This document shows positions 12,023 through 20,800 of a stretch of DNA of 64,000 nucleotides, one piece after another. The stretch spans positions 1-64,000 of the forward strand of contig AMFN01000016.1 in assembly GCA_000302695.1 (NCBI GenBank), written 5' to 3'. This DNA comes from Enterobacteriaceae bacterium LSJC7 (lineage in GTDB: Bacteria; Pseudomonadota; Gammaproteobacteria; Enterobacterales; Enterobacteriaceae). Each line of letters begins with the position of its first letter. Position 1 is the stretch's first letter. The notes under the pieces were generated by a model. It did not search any database, was not told where the DNA came from, and was given only the letters and a program-made list of their open reading frames with translations. Position numbers and translations under genes: made by a program.

Positions 12023-12106
12023 TCACCAGGGCTTCCTGAGGGCGAAAAACGTTATGCTTACTGCACCGTTGACAAGCGCCATTTCTTTTTTAGTTAATGC
12101 TCTCAT
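12023..12106 (-). CDS. Microcin-like short peptide with double-glycine-type leader
   Basis: The ATG at 12106 follows AAGGAA with about 7 nt spacing. The 27-aa product starts MRALTKKEMALVNGA, closely matching the M-R-x-L/I-T-x-x-E-(x)n-V-x-G-G/A leader of class II microcins (for example the leaders of microcin V and H47/M), and is followed by only 12 residues, VSITFFALRKPW. In that family a C39-peptidase ABC transporter cuts after the G-G/G-A pair. No transporter or immunity gene is evident nearby, so this may be a truncated microcin or an orphan. The same frame stays open upstream to an ATG at 12232, but that start lacks a comparable ribosome binding site. Confidence 0.45.
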   Translation of the reverse strand: MRALTKKEMALVNGAVSITFFALRKPW

Positions 12107-12244
12107 TGTAAATTCCTTATCTGCTAACGTTAAATGCGGAATTGCGTTTTTAAGATAAGTGTTTTCGAGGTTAATAATGCGACGAAGCGCGCATAAATAA
12201 GAAAATTGACTGCGGATTTTCACTAGCTCCATTAGCGTGAAAAT

Positions 12245-12271
12245 AGCCCTTCGCCTCTGAAGCGAAGGGCT
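12245..12271 (-). terminator. Strong inverted repeat, probable terminator
   Basis: AGCCCTTCGC and GCGAAGGGCT form a perfect 10-bp stem with a 7-nt loop. On the minus strand it is followed by TATTTT. It lies upstream of the microcin-like peptide and downstream of the AT-rich gene at 12472, and so may insulate the two. Confidence 0.55.
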
Positions 12272-12434
12272 GGCAATTACGCTGTGTCGCTCCTTGCTAC
12301 ACGTGTCCCGGTGTCGCGTTTTTAACGCACTATGGCAGCCACAGAATTATGGGCAGTTGCCTGCACCGACAGTCCTGGCCCCGGCAGCAAGGCAAATTCT
12401 TCAACCGACTGTATCAAACATAGTAGGTGGATGG

Positions 12435-12459
12435 TAAAAAAGGCCGCAGCACAGCCTTT
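12435..12459 (-). terminator. Terminator of the 12472-12858 gene
   Basis: On the minus strand AAGGC, a short loop and GCCTT are followed by TTTTTT, about 12 bp after the stop codon of the upstream gene. Confidence 0.6.
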
Positions 12460-12471
12460 CTGAAAGCAAAT

Positions 12472-12858
12472 TTAAATAGGCTGTAAGTTCTTAACATCAT
12501 TACATGAGGTATAAGTGCTACTCGCTGTGCTGGAATATACCATCATGGCAGGGATTTCATTACTGGAGTTAATACCCATTAGAATAATGCTAATATTATA
12601 ATCTTCTCCTGGGTAAGCGCCATTGTTATCACCAAAAAAATGACCTCGGTTAAGATTTACTGAATAGGATGTTGTGTTATAAATGACGGTCAAAATTAAG
12701 TCATCAAAATCAGAACTGGTAGTCTCATTATAGGATGAAAAAAGGGTGCTCCCAAAGCTCACGCTTTGAAGGGAGTGAATTACATTGTTATTGTTTATAT
12801 TTATTTTTTGCACTGTAACTTCTTTGCTAACCATGTTGGTTACATTTAAAGAACCCAT
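12472..12858 (-). CDS. Hypothetical protein, Asn/Ser/Thr-rich, 128 aa
   Basis: The ATG at 12858 follows an AGGAG-type site. The protein has no signal peptide or membrane segment. It is rich in Asn, Ser, Thr and Tyr with alternating hydrophobic stretches (DLILTVIYNTTSYSVNL, YNISIILMGI), which suggests a mostly beta protein. The base composition is markedly more AT-rich than the flanking adhesin and backbone genes, a sign of horizontal origin. It has its own terminator and lies divergent to the deaminase gene at 13046. I do not recognise a family and assign no function. Confidence 0.6.
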   Translation of the reverse strand: MGSLNVTNMVSKEVTVQKININNNNVIHSLQSVSFGSTLFSSYNETTSSDFDDLILTVIYNTTSYSVNLNRGHFFGDNNGAYPGEDYNISIILMGINSSNEIPAMMVYSSTASSTYTSCNDVKNLQPI

Positions 12859-13045
12859 TTTATTTCTCCTCTGCAGTTTTACTGGACTTGGTTAAAATGT
12901 ACGATATATCAATAGGGTGTCATTATGATGATATTTAAAACGTAGTTGAAGTGGCGAGAATAGCAAATTGTTGACAATGTTTAAAAAAAGATAAAATATA
13001 TTATATCTCGGTCCTTTTTGAATAATTATAACTTTGTGGAATGGA

Positions 13046-13480
13046 ATGAGTAAAAAATTGGAGTACATGTTGCTGGCGCTTGAATACTCGCGCCTGGCAT
13101 TACCTGGATGCAGACCCAATCCCCCTGTAGGATGTGTGATTGTTCATAAAGGTGATGTGGTTTCCTGGGGATTTACACAATCTCCAGGCTATCATCACGC
13201 TGAGATAGACGCTATTTCAAAACTAACGTTTCCAGTTAGTGAATGTGAAATCTTTGTCACGCTTGAACCCTGTTCCTTTCAAGGTAGAACCCCCTCCTGT
13301 GCATTAACTCTTGCTAATCTAAAGCCAAAGCATATCTATGTGGCCGTAGAAGATCCGCATCCACGAAACAGAGGTGAAGGGCTCAAAATTTTAAAATCTG
13401 CCAATGTCAGTTATACGTTAGGTATCGGCAAGCGAGAAGTAGAAGATTTTCTGTCACCTTATTTGTTGAGGTCATCTTAG
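13046..13480 (+). CDS. Stand-alone RibD-like deaminase domain protein
   Basis: The 144-aa product matches the N-terminal zinc deaminase domain of RibD (diaminohydroxyphosphoribosylaminopyrimidine deaminase). It has RPNPPVGCVIV, the zinc/proton-shuttle motif HAEIDAI, and PCSFQGRTPSCA with the two zinc cysteines. It stops where RibD would pass into its reductase domain, so it is a solo deaminase. The ATG at 13046 with an upstream GTGGA is preferred to a TTG at 13034. The codon use is AT-rich, like the divergent neighbour, so the two may have arrived together. The substrate is unknown: a riboflavin intermediate is possible, but single-domain homologues also act on other aminopyrimidines or nucleotides. 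Confidence 0.75.
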   Translation: MSKKLEYMLLALEYSRLALPGCRPNPPVGCVIVHKGDVVSWGFTQSPGYHHAEIDAISKLTFPVSECEIFVTLEPCSFQGRTPSCALTLANLKPKHIYVAVEDPHPRNRGEGLKILKSANVSYTLGIGKREVEDFLSPYLLRSS

Positions 13481-13911
13481 CTGCCTCAGAATTTCGAAGC
13501 TGTCTTTATCAGAAGGTTAGCGTCTGTTAATCGCGCCAGGCCGGATGTCAGATTTTGTTGTGTTCTGACCATGAAAACCGTCAGTTCAGGTCTGAGCAAA
13601 TACACATCGGTCGTTACAGAACAGGTCCGGGATTACACTCTCAGCCCATCCACACTTTCAAAGGTCCGAATAAGGTAGTAATGATCCTGACCCAAATCCA
13701 GCTCCATTCAGCAAAAGAATTGTGGAATGTTCTGACCCTGGCCCAAAATCAGTGAAGTGCTAAATCAGAGATCAGGAGGAGATCAATCAAGGGAGGAGAT
13801 CAGCCAATATACATAAAAATTTACACCAGGTAGCGGACCCGGGAATACTCGGTTTCACTCTGAACCGCCTTGCAGGCTTAACGCTATTGGCTGATAACGG
13901 CTAAAACCTGA
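13481..13911. other. No gene seen between the deaminase and the broken ardC copy
   Basis: This stretch contains short repeats (two GGAGGAGATCA-like motifs near 13.78-13.80 kb) and a weak resemblance to the tRNA-Phe att core at 13834-13842 (CGGACCCGG). No open frame is convincing. Confidence 0.4.
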
Positions 13912-14646
13912 AAACTGACCCATTTTTTTATTTGTACCTACAGCGCCTGTGCGTGGGGCGGTCCGTTTATCCTCCTGCCAAAGCGTTTCACCGCTGCAAT
14001 CATCGAATTGCTAAACGCCCGGGTATGCCCGCCGGTCTTTTCTCCCGTGGGTTTTCTCTTTCCTGTCAGCTTGTGGTAATCGTTAACCCGCACAACCTGT
14101 TCTGCAAGGGTAAATGGTACGCGTAGCGCGCCCTTGCTGAACAGAACGATGCCGGCGTGCCGAACCGTCAGGCGACACGAAGACGAAAACCCACTCAACT
14201 GACGGAGAAAAGACACAGACTGTTCACCTGTATACCCGGACGAGCACTTCTGATACCGCAGCGGCGACCGGCGTATCGTCGCCGGACCACTCAGGCTCCT
14301 CAAAAACGAAATTTTCCACACCCCAGACAGACCTTTACCAGACCGTAACGAACAACATCATCCAGGCACTGGAAGCCGGTGTTAAACCCTGGTCATGCCC
14401 CTGGAAACGTAACGGCCTGGTGTCAGGTATCCCCTCAAACTTCACCACCCATGAAGCCTACAGCGGTATTAACATCATGCTGCTGTGGTGCAGTGCGGCG
14501 AAACAGGGTTTTCAGCATGCCGAATGGCTGACCTACCACCAGGCACAGGCTATCGGCGCTCAGGTTCGTAAAGGCGAACACGGGATGATGGTTATCTTTT
14601 ATAAAACACTGGAGAAAGAAAACCAGGACGGCGGTATTGATCGGTA
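13912..14646 (+). pseudogene. Truncated duplicate of ardC and its upstream region
   Basis: The stretch repeats 15060 to about 15790 at high identity: the 300-bp upstream region plus roughly the first 140 codons of ardC. The start codon region is altered (the intact copy has ACCATGTCAATT at 15360; this copy does not), and the similarity ends abruptly after the codons for NQDGGID, beyond which the sequence is unrelated. The zinc-protease half is absent. It lies outside the left att repeat, so it is probably the remnant of an earlier related element in the same tRNA. Confidence 0.8.
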
Positions 14647-14938
14647 TTCACCAGCGCCATTTCTTCCGGTTCACCATAAATGCAGGGGCTTTTGAGGGAC
14701 TGCCCCAGTTCGCTATCAAACGGTGTCCGCAATGTCGTGCCGGATATATAGGCCCTGGGCGTCGATTAGCCCGGAGGATTTAATTAGGGGTGTTGAAGAG
14801 GGAATGTTATTACCAGTAAGCCATTGAGGCCTTTGCTGTTGCCGAGCCAAACGATTGTAATCTGGCTACAGACTTTCAGAATGCACAGGGGAAATCAAAA
14901 CGCATCAAGGCATTGGCGCAAATACGCATTCCCAGAAA
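14647..14938. other. Region between the ardC relic and the left element end
   Basis: There is no clear gene. A minus-strand open stretch near 14.65-14.75 kb (RTPFDSELGQSLKSP) could be the tail of a degraded gene, but no family is recognised. Part of this DNA was probably downstream of tRNA-Phe before integration. Confidence 0.4.
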
Positions 14939-14966
14939 CGAAAAAGCCCCGCTTTTCAGCGAGGCC
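14939..14966 (-). terminator. Displaced tRNA-Phe terminator
   Basis: On the minus strand GCCTCGCT and a short loop pair with AGCGGGGC, followed by TTTTT, just beyond the tRNA-end repeat at 14977. This is where a tRNA terminator would sit before the element separated it from the gene. Confidence 0.65.
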
Positions 14967-14976
14967 TTGTAATTCG

Positions 14977-14999
14977 TGGTGCCCGGACCCGGAATCGAA
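14977..14999 (-). other. attL: 23-bp duplicate of the tRNA-Phe 3' end
   Basis: These 23 bases are identical to 51338-51360, the 3' end of the tRNA-Phe gene including CCA. They are the expected footprint of tyrosine-integrase insertion and mark the distal end of an element of 36,361 bp. Identity stops at both flanks (the next bases differ). Confidence 0.9.
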
Positions 15000-15059
15000 T
15001 AGGTTTTTACGGTACTGTTTTTATGGTAGATATTTTCACATCATCCTGTCAAGACCCGC

Positions 15060-15790
15060 AAACTGACCCGTTTTTTTATTTGTACCTACAGCGCCTGTGC
15101 GCGGGACAGTCGTTTGCCTTCCTGCCAAAGCATTTCACCGCTGCAATCATCGAAGTGCTAAACGCCCGGGTATGCCCGCCGGTCTTTTCTCCCGTGGGTT
15201 TTCTCTTTCCTGTCAGCTTCCGGTAATCGTTAACCAGCACAACCTGTTCCGCAAGGGTAAATGGCACGCGTACCGCGCCCCTGCTGAACAGAACGATGCC
15301 GGTGTACCGAACCGTCAGGCGACACGAAGACGAAAACCCACTCAACTGACGGAGAAAATACCATGTCAATTAACCTGCATACCCGGACAAGCACTTCTGA
15401 TACCGCAGCGGCGACCAGCGTATCGTCGCCGGACCACTCAGGCTCCTCAAAAACGAAATTTTCCACACCCCAGACAGACCTTTACCAGACCGTAACGAAC
15501 AACATCATCCAGGCACTGGAAGCCGGTGTTAAACCCTGGTCATGCCCCTGGAAACGTAACGGCCTTGTATCAGGTATCCCCTCAAACTTCACCACCCATG
15601 ACGCCTACAGCGGTATTAACATCATGCTGCTGTGGTGCAGTGCGGCGAAACAGGGTTTTCAGCATGCCGAATGGCTGACCTACCAGCAGGCACAGGCTAT
15701 CGGTGCTCAGGTTCGTAAAGGCGAACGCGGGACGATGGTTATCTTTTATAAAACACTGGAGAAAGAAAACCAGGACGGCGGTATAGACCA
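15060..15790 (+). repeat. Second copy of the ardC upstream/N-terminal repeat
   Basis: This is the intact counterpart of 13912-14646. Both copies begin with AAACTGACCC and a T-run, and both include a roughly 300-bp conserved leader of ardC. Confidence 0.8.
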
Positions 15791-16316
15791 CATTCCGATG
15801 CTGAAACACTTTACCCTTTTCAATGTTGAGCAGATTGACGGTTTACCTGTAACGCCAGACAGCACCGCAACCCCCGGTCTGACAGAAGTCACCTTTGAAT
15901 CCCTGGCACACGTTGAAGCCCTTTATCAGCGCAGCGGTGCACGTATCACTGAACGCGGTCAACAGGCTTTTTTCACCCCCGCCACGGATGAAATTTACCT
16001 TCCGGAACGTCGTTTATTCAGCAAAGCCGAAGACTTCTACGCAACAGGCCTTCATGAACTGGTTCACTGGAGCGGCCACAAAACCCGCCTTAACCGTGAG
16101 ATGAAAGGCCGTTTCGGCTCAGAAGATTACGCCTTCGAGGAGCTTATCGCAGAGCTGGGAAGCGCGTTTCTGATGGCGGACTTAGGCATCAGTGGTGATG
16201 TCCAGCATGACAGCTACATTGCTTCATGGCTGAAAACATTACGTGATGACAAACGTTACATCTTCCGCGCCGCCAGTGCCGCTTCAAAAGCTCATCGTTA
16301 TCTGATGGGACTTTGA
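15363..16316 (+). CDS. ardC: ArdC-like antirestriction protein / zincin metallopeptidase
   Basis: The 317-aa protein has an N-terminal ArdC ssDNA-binding domain (about residues 38-165, including TNNIIQALEAGVKPW and the conserved SGIPSNFTT and YSGINIMLLW) and a C-terminal zinc metallopeptidase domain with HELVHWSGH and a downstream ELIAELGSAF helix. ArdC proteins bind single-stranded DNA and protect incoming conjugative DNA from restriction in the new host. It is the first gene inside attL, typical of an early-expressed gene at an element's leading end, and is followed by a strong terminator. The start is the ATG at 15363. Confidence 0.85.
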   Translation: MSINLHTRTSTSDTAAATSVSSPDHSGSSKTKFSTPQTDLYQTVTNNIIQALEAGVKPWSCPWKRNGLVSGIPSNFTTHDAYSGINIMLLWCSAAKQGFQHAEWLTYQQAQAIGAQVRKGERGTMVIFYKTLEKENQDGGIDHIPMLKHFTLFNVEQIDGLPVTPDSTATPGLTEVTFESLAHVEALYQRSGARITERGQQAFFTPATDEIYLPERRLFSKAEDFYATGLHELVHWSGHKTRLNREMKGRFGSEDYAFEELIAELGSAFLMADLGISGDVQHDSYIASWLKTLRDDKRYIFRAASAASKAHRYLMGL

Positions 16317-16323
16317 ACATTCA

Positions 16324-16350
16324 AACCCTGCGAAAATCGCAGGGTTTTTT
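16324..16350 (+). terminator. Rho-independent terminator after ardC
   Basis: AACCCTGCGA and TCGCAGGGTT form a perfect 10-bp stem with a 3-nt loop and a six-T tail, 8 bp after the ardC stop. Confidence 0.85.
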
Positions 16351-16912
16351 CTTGCCTGAAAAAGAGACTGGCAGAGAGGGGGATTTTACGAGCAATGTTT
16401 ACCGAATTATTTTACTGGAAAGTACGATACCGGTATCTCCTGACACGCTAAAAAGGAGCCAGGAAAACAGCGTGAAAGTGGCAGGTATTCGCCAGCAGCT
16501 GGTCCCTGTTGACAGTAACGACAACAGGCGTTCTGGAGGACGGCCACAGCGTGGCGGTTCAACAAAACATACCCTGTCCCGTAGTTTAGTAGTAAAAACA
16601 GGCACAGACACGGCAACGGAATGGTAGGCGAGAGGTAAAAAAACCGGTGCAGTTCAAGGTGGCTGGGATTCATGTCATGCATTTTTATTTAAAATATTAT
16701 GCACTATTGGTATGACGTCGTTTCTTAGTTGATCATTATCATCTTATGATGGATTGTCTGCACAGGACAGCATATCCTGACCATGTTCCAAAACACGATG
16801 TATCTGACCTTCGTCTGTACCTTGTTAACCGTTGTCTGTCGGCTCTGTGCAACACGGCTGACATTTGCCATACTGCCAGCAGTCAGACCACCTGCCAGGA
16901 AAATGAAGAGGA
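16351..16912. other. Intergenic region between ardC and the SymE-like gene
   Basis: No convincing gene is seen; an open frame starting at 16313 runs through the ardC terminator and is rejected. It contains one copy of a degenerate repeat of about 110 bp (16537-16650). Confidence 0.5.
16537..16650 (+). repeat. Degenerate ~110-bp repeat, copy A
   Basis: It contains GGCCACAGCGTGGC, itself an inverted repeat, followed by GGTTCAACAAAACATACCCT, and shares about 80% of its first 60 bases with 17450-17512. Its role is unknown. Confidence 0.6.
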
Positions 16913-17245
16913 ATGAAAACCCTTTACCATTACGATGATGTGATGCCGGAAATGGTTATTTCCGGGCCTGAACTTGCCGTGAACGGATTTACATCCGGTA
17001 CATCGGTCTGTATTCAGCTAAGGGATAACGCACTGTGGATAACGCCGGTTCATGATGAGGCATTCTTTATCGAACTGCTGAACAGCCCGGATGCAGATAT
17101 ATACGCTGATGAGATTCGGGAAGATGGCTCGTTATATCTGGCAGGTGACTGGTTTATTTCTCTGGGCATGAACCGTGATTCACAACCTGCTTCCTTCATC
17201 AGTAAGCATGTTATTTTCCTGAGTCTTTCGACATTTAACGCCTGA
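16913..17245 (+). CDS. SymE-like (AbrB-fold) small protein, tentative
   Basis: The 110-aa product contains PEMVISGPELAVNGFTSGT followed by SVCIQLRDNALWITPV, the pattern seen in SymE-family proteins (P-x-(I/V)-x-(L/I)-x-G-x-W/L-L-x-x-x-G-F-x-x-G-x-x-V/I). A second similar motif, DGSLYLAGDWFISLGM, follows. SymE members are small toxins or nucleoid-like proteins with an AbrB-type fold. The ribosome binding site (AGAGGA) is very close to the ATG; an internal ATG eleven codons in is possible. It stands alone between ardC and the CDI locus. Confidence 0.4.
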   Translation: MKTLYHYDDVMPEMVISGPELAVNGFTSGTSVCIQLRDNALWITPVHDEAFFIELLNSPDADIYADEIREDGSLYLAGDWFISLGMNRDSQPASFISKHVIFLSLSTFNA

Positions 17246-17397
17246 CAACGAACATAATGATTCGCTGACCTGCCTGATGCTGACACGCCGGGGGGTTTTA
17301 TTTTACAGGGGTTGTGTGAGCGCAGGTGATTACTGCGTGACAGGCAATTCACAGCGAAGTCAGTTCACAATTCATGCCCCTTCGAGGCCACCGCCAA
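17246..17397. other. Intergenic, no gene
   Basis: This short stretch lies between the SymE-like gene and the cdiA relic; nothing is recognised. Confidence 0.4.
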
Positions 17398-17452
17398 TAA
17401 CATCTACAGTCTGCTTACAGGTGACAGGTGTACATTCACCAAATGTGTTATT
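17398..17452 (-). pseudogene. Relic of a second cdiA C-terminal junction
   Basis: On the minus strand this encodes TNNTFGECTPVTCKQTVDVIG, nearly identical to the junction of the full cdiA (VTNN then TFGECTPVTCKQGVDVIGG at about 18.38-18.44 kb), followed by GGLEGA and a stop. Orphan cdiA-CT modules downstream of cdiI are a known feature of CDI loci; here only the junction survives. Confidence 0.75.
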
Positions 17453-17560
17453 GGTGGCGGCCACAGCGTGGCAGTTCAACAAATCATACCCTGTCCCGCT
17501 GTTGAGTGGTAAAACGTGGCACCAATTTAGCAACAGAGCGGCAGATTAAGGGCAAAAAGA
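17450..17560 (+). repeat. Degenerate ~110-bp repeat, copy B
   Basis: This is the partner of 16537-16650; it abuts the cdiA-CT relic and shares GGCCACAGCGTGGC and CATACCCTGTCCCG. Confidence 0.6.
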
Positions 17561-17623
17561 TCCCGGATCGGTTGAGCTGCACGCCAAATGTTGGACACCA
17601 ACAGAGTAGGGGCGGGCTTCTTT

Positions 17624-17824
17624 TTAAGTATTCATTTTGTCTAAAATACGACCTATAACATCAAGTAACGCATAGGCCTCTTCTCTAGAAGCCCCTATTC
17701 TTGTCTCAAACTCAGGAACAGAGATACCATTACAAATTTCATTTAAAGCTGAACTCAGTATTAATAGCTCATTTTCACTGATGGTTAATTGAGCTTTTTT
17801 TTCTGCAACAGATCTTACGTCCAT
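17624..17824 (-). CDS. cdiI: Candidate CDI immunity protein
   Basis: This small acidic protein of 66 aa (MDVRSVAEKKAQLTISENEL...) starts 3 bp after the cdiA stop with a GAGGTG ribosome binding site, exactly where cdiI genes lie. CdiI proteins bind and neutralise the toxin carried by the C-terminus of their own CdiA. Immunity proteins are highly variable, so the call rests on position and size rather than sequence. At 66 aa it is shorter than many CdiI proteins, and a predicted helical fold seems likely. Confidence 0.75.
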   Translation of the reverse strand: MDVRSVAEKKAQLTISENELLILSSALNEICNGISVPEFETRIGASREEAYALLDVIGRILDKMNT

Positions 17825-17827
17825 TTA

Positions 17828-20800
17828 TCACCTCAAATTATCAAAGTATGCTCTACCGTTTACTGGTCTAAAGGCTGTTCCGCCATCAGCAGCTTTCGGA
17901 TTACGGATTACGACGGTGCCTGTAGACTGATCCCAATAAGCCGAACGACCATTACTTAACTCTTTAGTGGATGTGGGATTCTTAACAACATTTTCAATGT
18001 GTTGTGCAAATTGAGTCCTTGTTCTTATACCTAATCCAGTAAATTCTCCTTGTTGAAGGACGTGTTTCTCAAAAGCATGTCCTCCTGCAATTTCTTTACC
18101 CACTAATTCAGCATTTAAATTTTTCCCATTTGTTGCACTGTGGGCTTCGTTGTTCCGCGCATTTTCTTCATCCTGCGGCTCCCAGCCTCCCGGTGTTCCC
18201 GAACCAGCCCCACCGATTTCTGTCTTCCCGGCATCTGTCAGATTCCCGGCCACATTCGGCTGTGACTCGGCATTGTCCGCATCCTTATCACCACCGAATA
18301 TCTCAGAAATGATTGTAGCCAGGCCGATACCAGCCCCGCCACCGACCATGCCCCCACCGAGGCCACTGCCGCCGCTGCCTCCAATAACATCCACACCCTG
18401 CTTACAGGTTACAGGTGTACATTCACCAAACGTATTATTGGTAACCGCGTTCTGCCCTGCCTGCGCCCCCGTCGTCGCTGATGCGGTGCTGTCACCGGCC
18501 AGCCCGCCCGCCACGCCGCCTGCCAGCGTCGCCAGCAGGCTGATTTCCTGCTTCTGCTGCTCACTCAGCTTGCTGGCGTCACCACCGTAATAATTATTCA
18601 GGATGTATTTGCCTGCAAGCTCTGCACTGAATGCACCGGCAGCGCCCGCTGCCGCATTGCCACCAGATACCTGTGCCGCCACCGCGCCCCAGATAGCGTG
18701 CGCCATCAGATTAGCTTCATCGTTACCTTCCGTTCCGGCCTTAATCGCCTGCGCCATTAACGGATTCAGTCCACCTGCCAGCGCCTGGCCCAGGCTGTCG
18801 GCGTTCAGGCCACCCAGCACACCGGCGATGGCCTGCACGGCCATCTGTGCGGTGCTGCCGATACCATACGTTTTCATCGCATCCTGATAGGCCTGCGACT
18901 GGCGTAACTCGGTGGCAGTTGCGCCGGGATGGCTTTTCTTCGCGGCTTCCAGCGCCTGAATATCGCCATACGTACTGACGATATCGTTCATCTGGCGGGT
19001 GATATCACTCACCAGTTGCGCACCCTGGAGGCGTTTCTGTTCTTTCTCCTTGTCGAAAATCGGTGCAATGCTGCCGTTGGCGTTTTCCGCATCACGGTTC
19101 AGCGTGGCGATGTCCTGCTGCTGGTTTTCTTTATCGCGAATGGTGATGCTGCCGTCGCTCACCGCCGCCTGGGTGGTGCCTGACGCGCTGCCGCTGCCGT
19201 TCAGGTTGCCCAGCACCGTGCCGGTCATGTTCGACAGCGCGTTACCGGCCATCTGTGACCCCAGCGTGCCGCCGTCTGAACTCATGCCAAAGCTGCCACC
19301 GCTGTGGCTGACGTCATACTCCGCGTTGTTTTCAATATTGCTCCAGCCCAGCGTGCCGGTATCGAGGCTGTTTTTATCGGCTGTTGCCGTAGAGGCAATC
19401 ACGCCGCCGTTAAGCTGGGTGTGGTTGCCGACAGTCACATCAAATCCACCGTCACCTGCGTAGATACCGCTTTGCTCAATCACGCTGTCATAGGTGCTGT
19501 GCATCTTGTCCTGGCTGGTGCTGGCATAGCCGCTGCCCCCGGTGCTGCCGATACTGCCACCGGCACCGAAGCTGCTCTGCTTCGAGTCGTAACGGTCACT
19601 GTCCTGGAGGCTGCTGATGGTCAGGTCACGCCCGACGTCAGCCACCACTTTATTACCGCTGACCTGTGCGCCCGACAGGGTGGTGTCGCGCCCGCTGGTC
19701 AGGGACACCGTGCCGCCACCGTCGAGGGTGGTTTCGGTCCAGGTGGTGCCGTTGCCTTTTTCGTTGCCTTTGCCGCCGTTAACGCTGGCAAAGACGCTCA
19801 GGCCCGCACCACCTTTGCCTGCGCCGTAGCTCACCCCCACGCCGCCACCGCTGCTGCTGTTACTGCCGGTGGTCTGCTGTGTGTTTGCCGCCCCGGCCAG
19901 CACGATATCGTTCGCGGCGTTCAGCGACATATCGCCACCGGCTTTCAGCTGGCTGCCGCCGATGGCGATATCACCGCTGTGTGCACTGTTACCCTTGCCT
20001 GTGGCGGTAACCGACAGGTTATTCCCGGCGTTCAGGGTGGAGCCGGAAACCATTGAGGATTCCTGATGCTGCTGTGATTTCGATTTCTGCGAACTCAACG
20101 ACAGGCTGACACCCACTGCGTTATTCGCATCGCCTTCTGCGCTGGCCTGCTGTACGCCCAATCCGGCCTGCACGCCTGACAGGGCTGATTTAGTGGCCTG
20201 GAGTACCGTCAGTCGGCCATCGCTTTCCTGTTTTGCACTTTTTGCAGCAGATATCGCATTGTTCACCTGGTCGCCCGCCACGCCGGACAGCGCCACGGTC
20301 AGGCCGCTGGTCTTCTGCTCGTAGCGTTCATCGCGGGTGCGCTGGTCGCGGCCCGGCTCAATCACCACGCTGTCGCCGGTGATGGACAGGTCTTTGTTTG
20401 CCACCAGGTCCGCGCCGCCAATGTGCGCCTGACCGCCAGCGGTGATACTGACGTTACCGCCAGTGCTGCCCACCGTGCTGAAGCTCTGGCTCTGGGTGGT
20501 GCCGTCCTCGTTCATTTCGCTGCGCGATTTCGCCGTACCGATAGTCACACCGATACCACCGGTCCCCATCAGGCCGCTCTTTTTCGTTTCTTTCAGGCGG
20601 TAGGTGGAGTCGGTGTTGGTGGCCGCCACGATATCCACCTGGTTACCTGCGCTGAGTGACACATCGCCGTCGCCCACTACTGCCGAGCCTTTGACCAGCA
20701 GGTTATTGCCCGCTGACAGCGTGACGTTATCGCCACTCAGCAGCGTCCCCTGTTCGCGGGTGGCGCTGTCTTCCTCGATAACGTGGGTGGTTTTCTTGCT

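Noticed and set aside
11790-12158. 122-aa plus-strand frame
   Set aside because: It is antisense to the better supported microcin-like peptide and has no good start.
13834-13853. A true third att site near the broken ardC copy
   Set aside because: Only nine contiguous bases match the att core, so I mention it as a possible relic but do not list it as a feature.
16313-16627. 104-aa plus-strand frame after ardC
   Set aside because: It starts inside the ardC stop region and reads through a strong terminator and a degenerate repeat.
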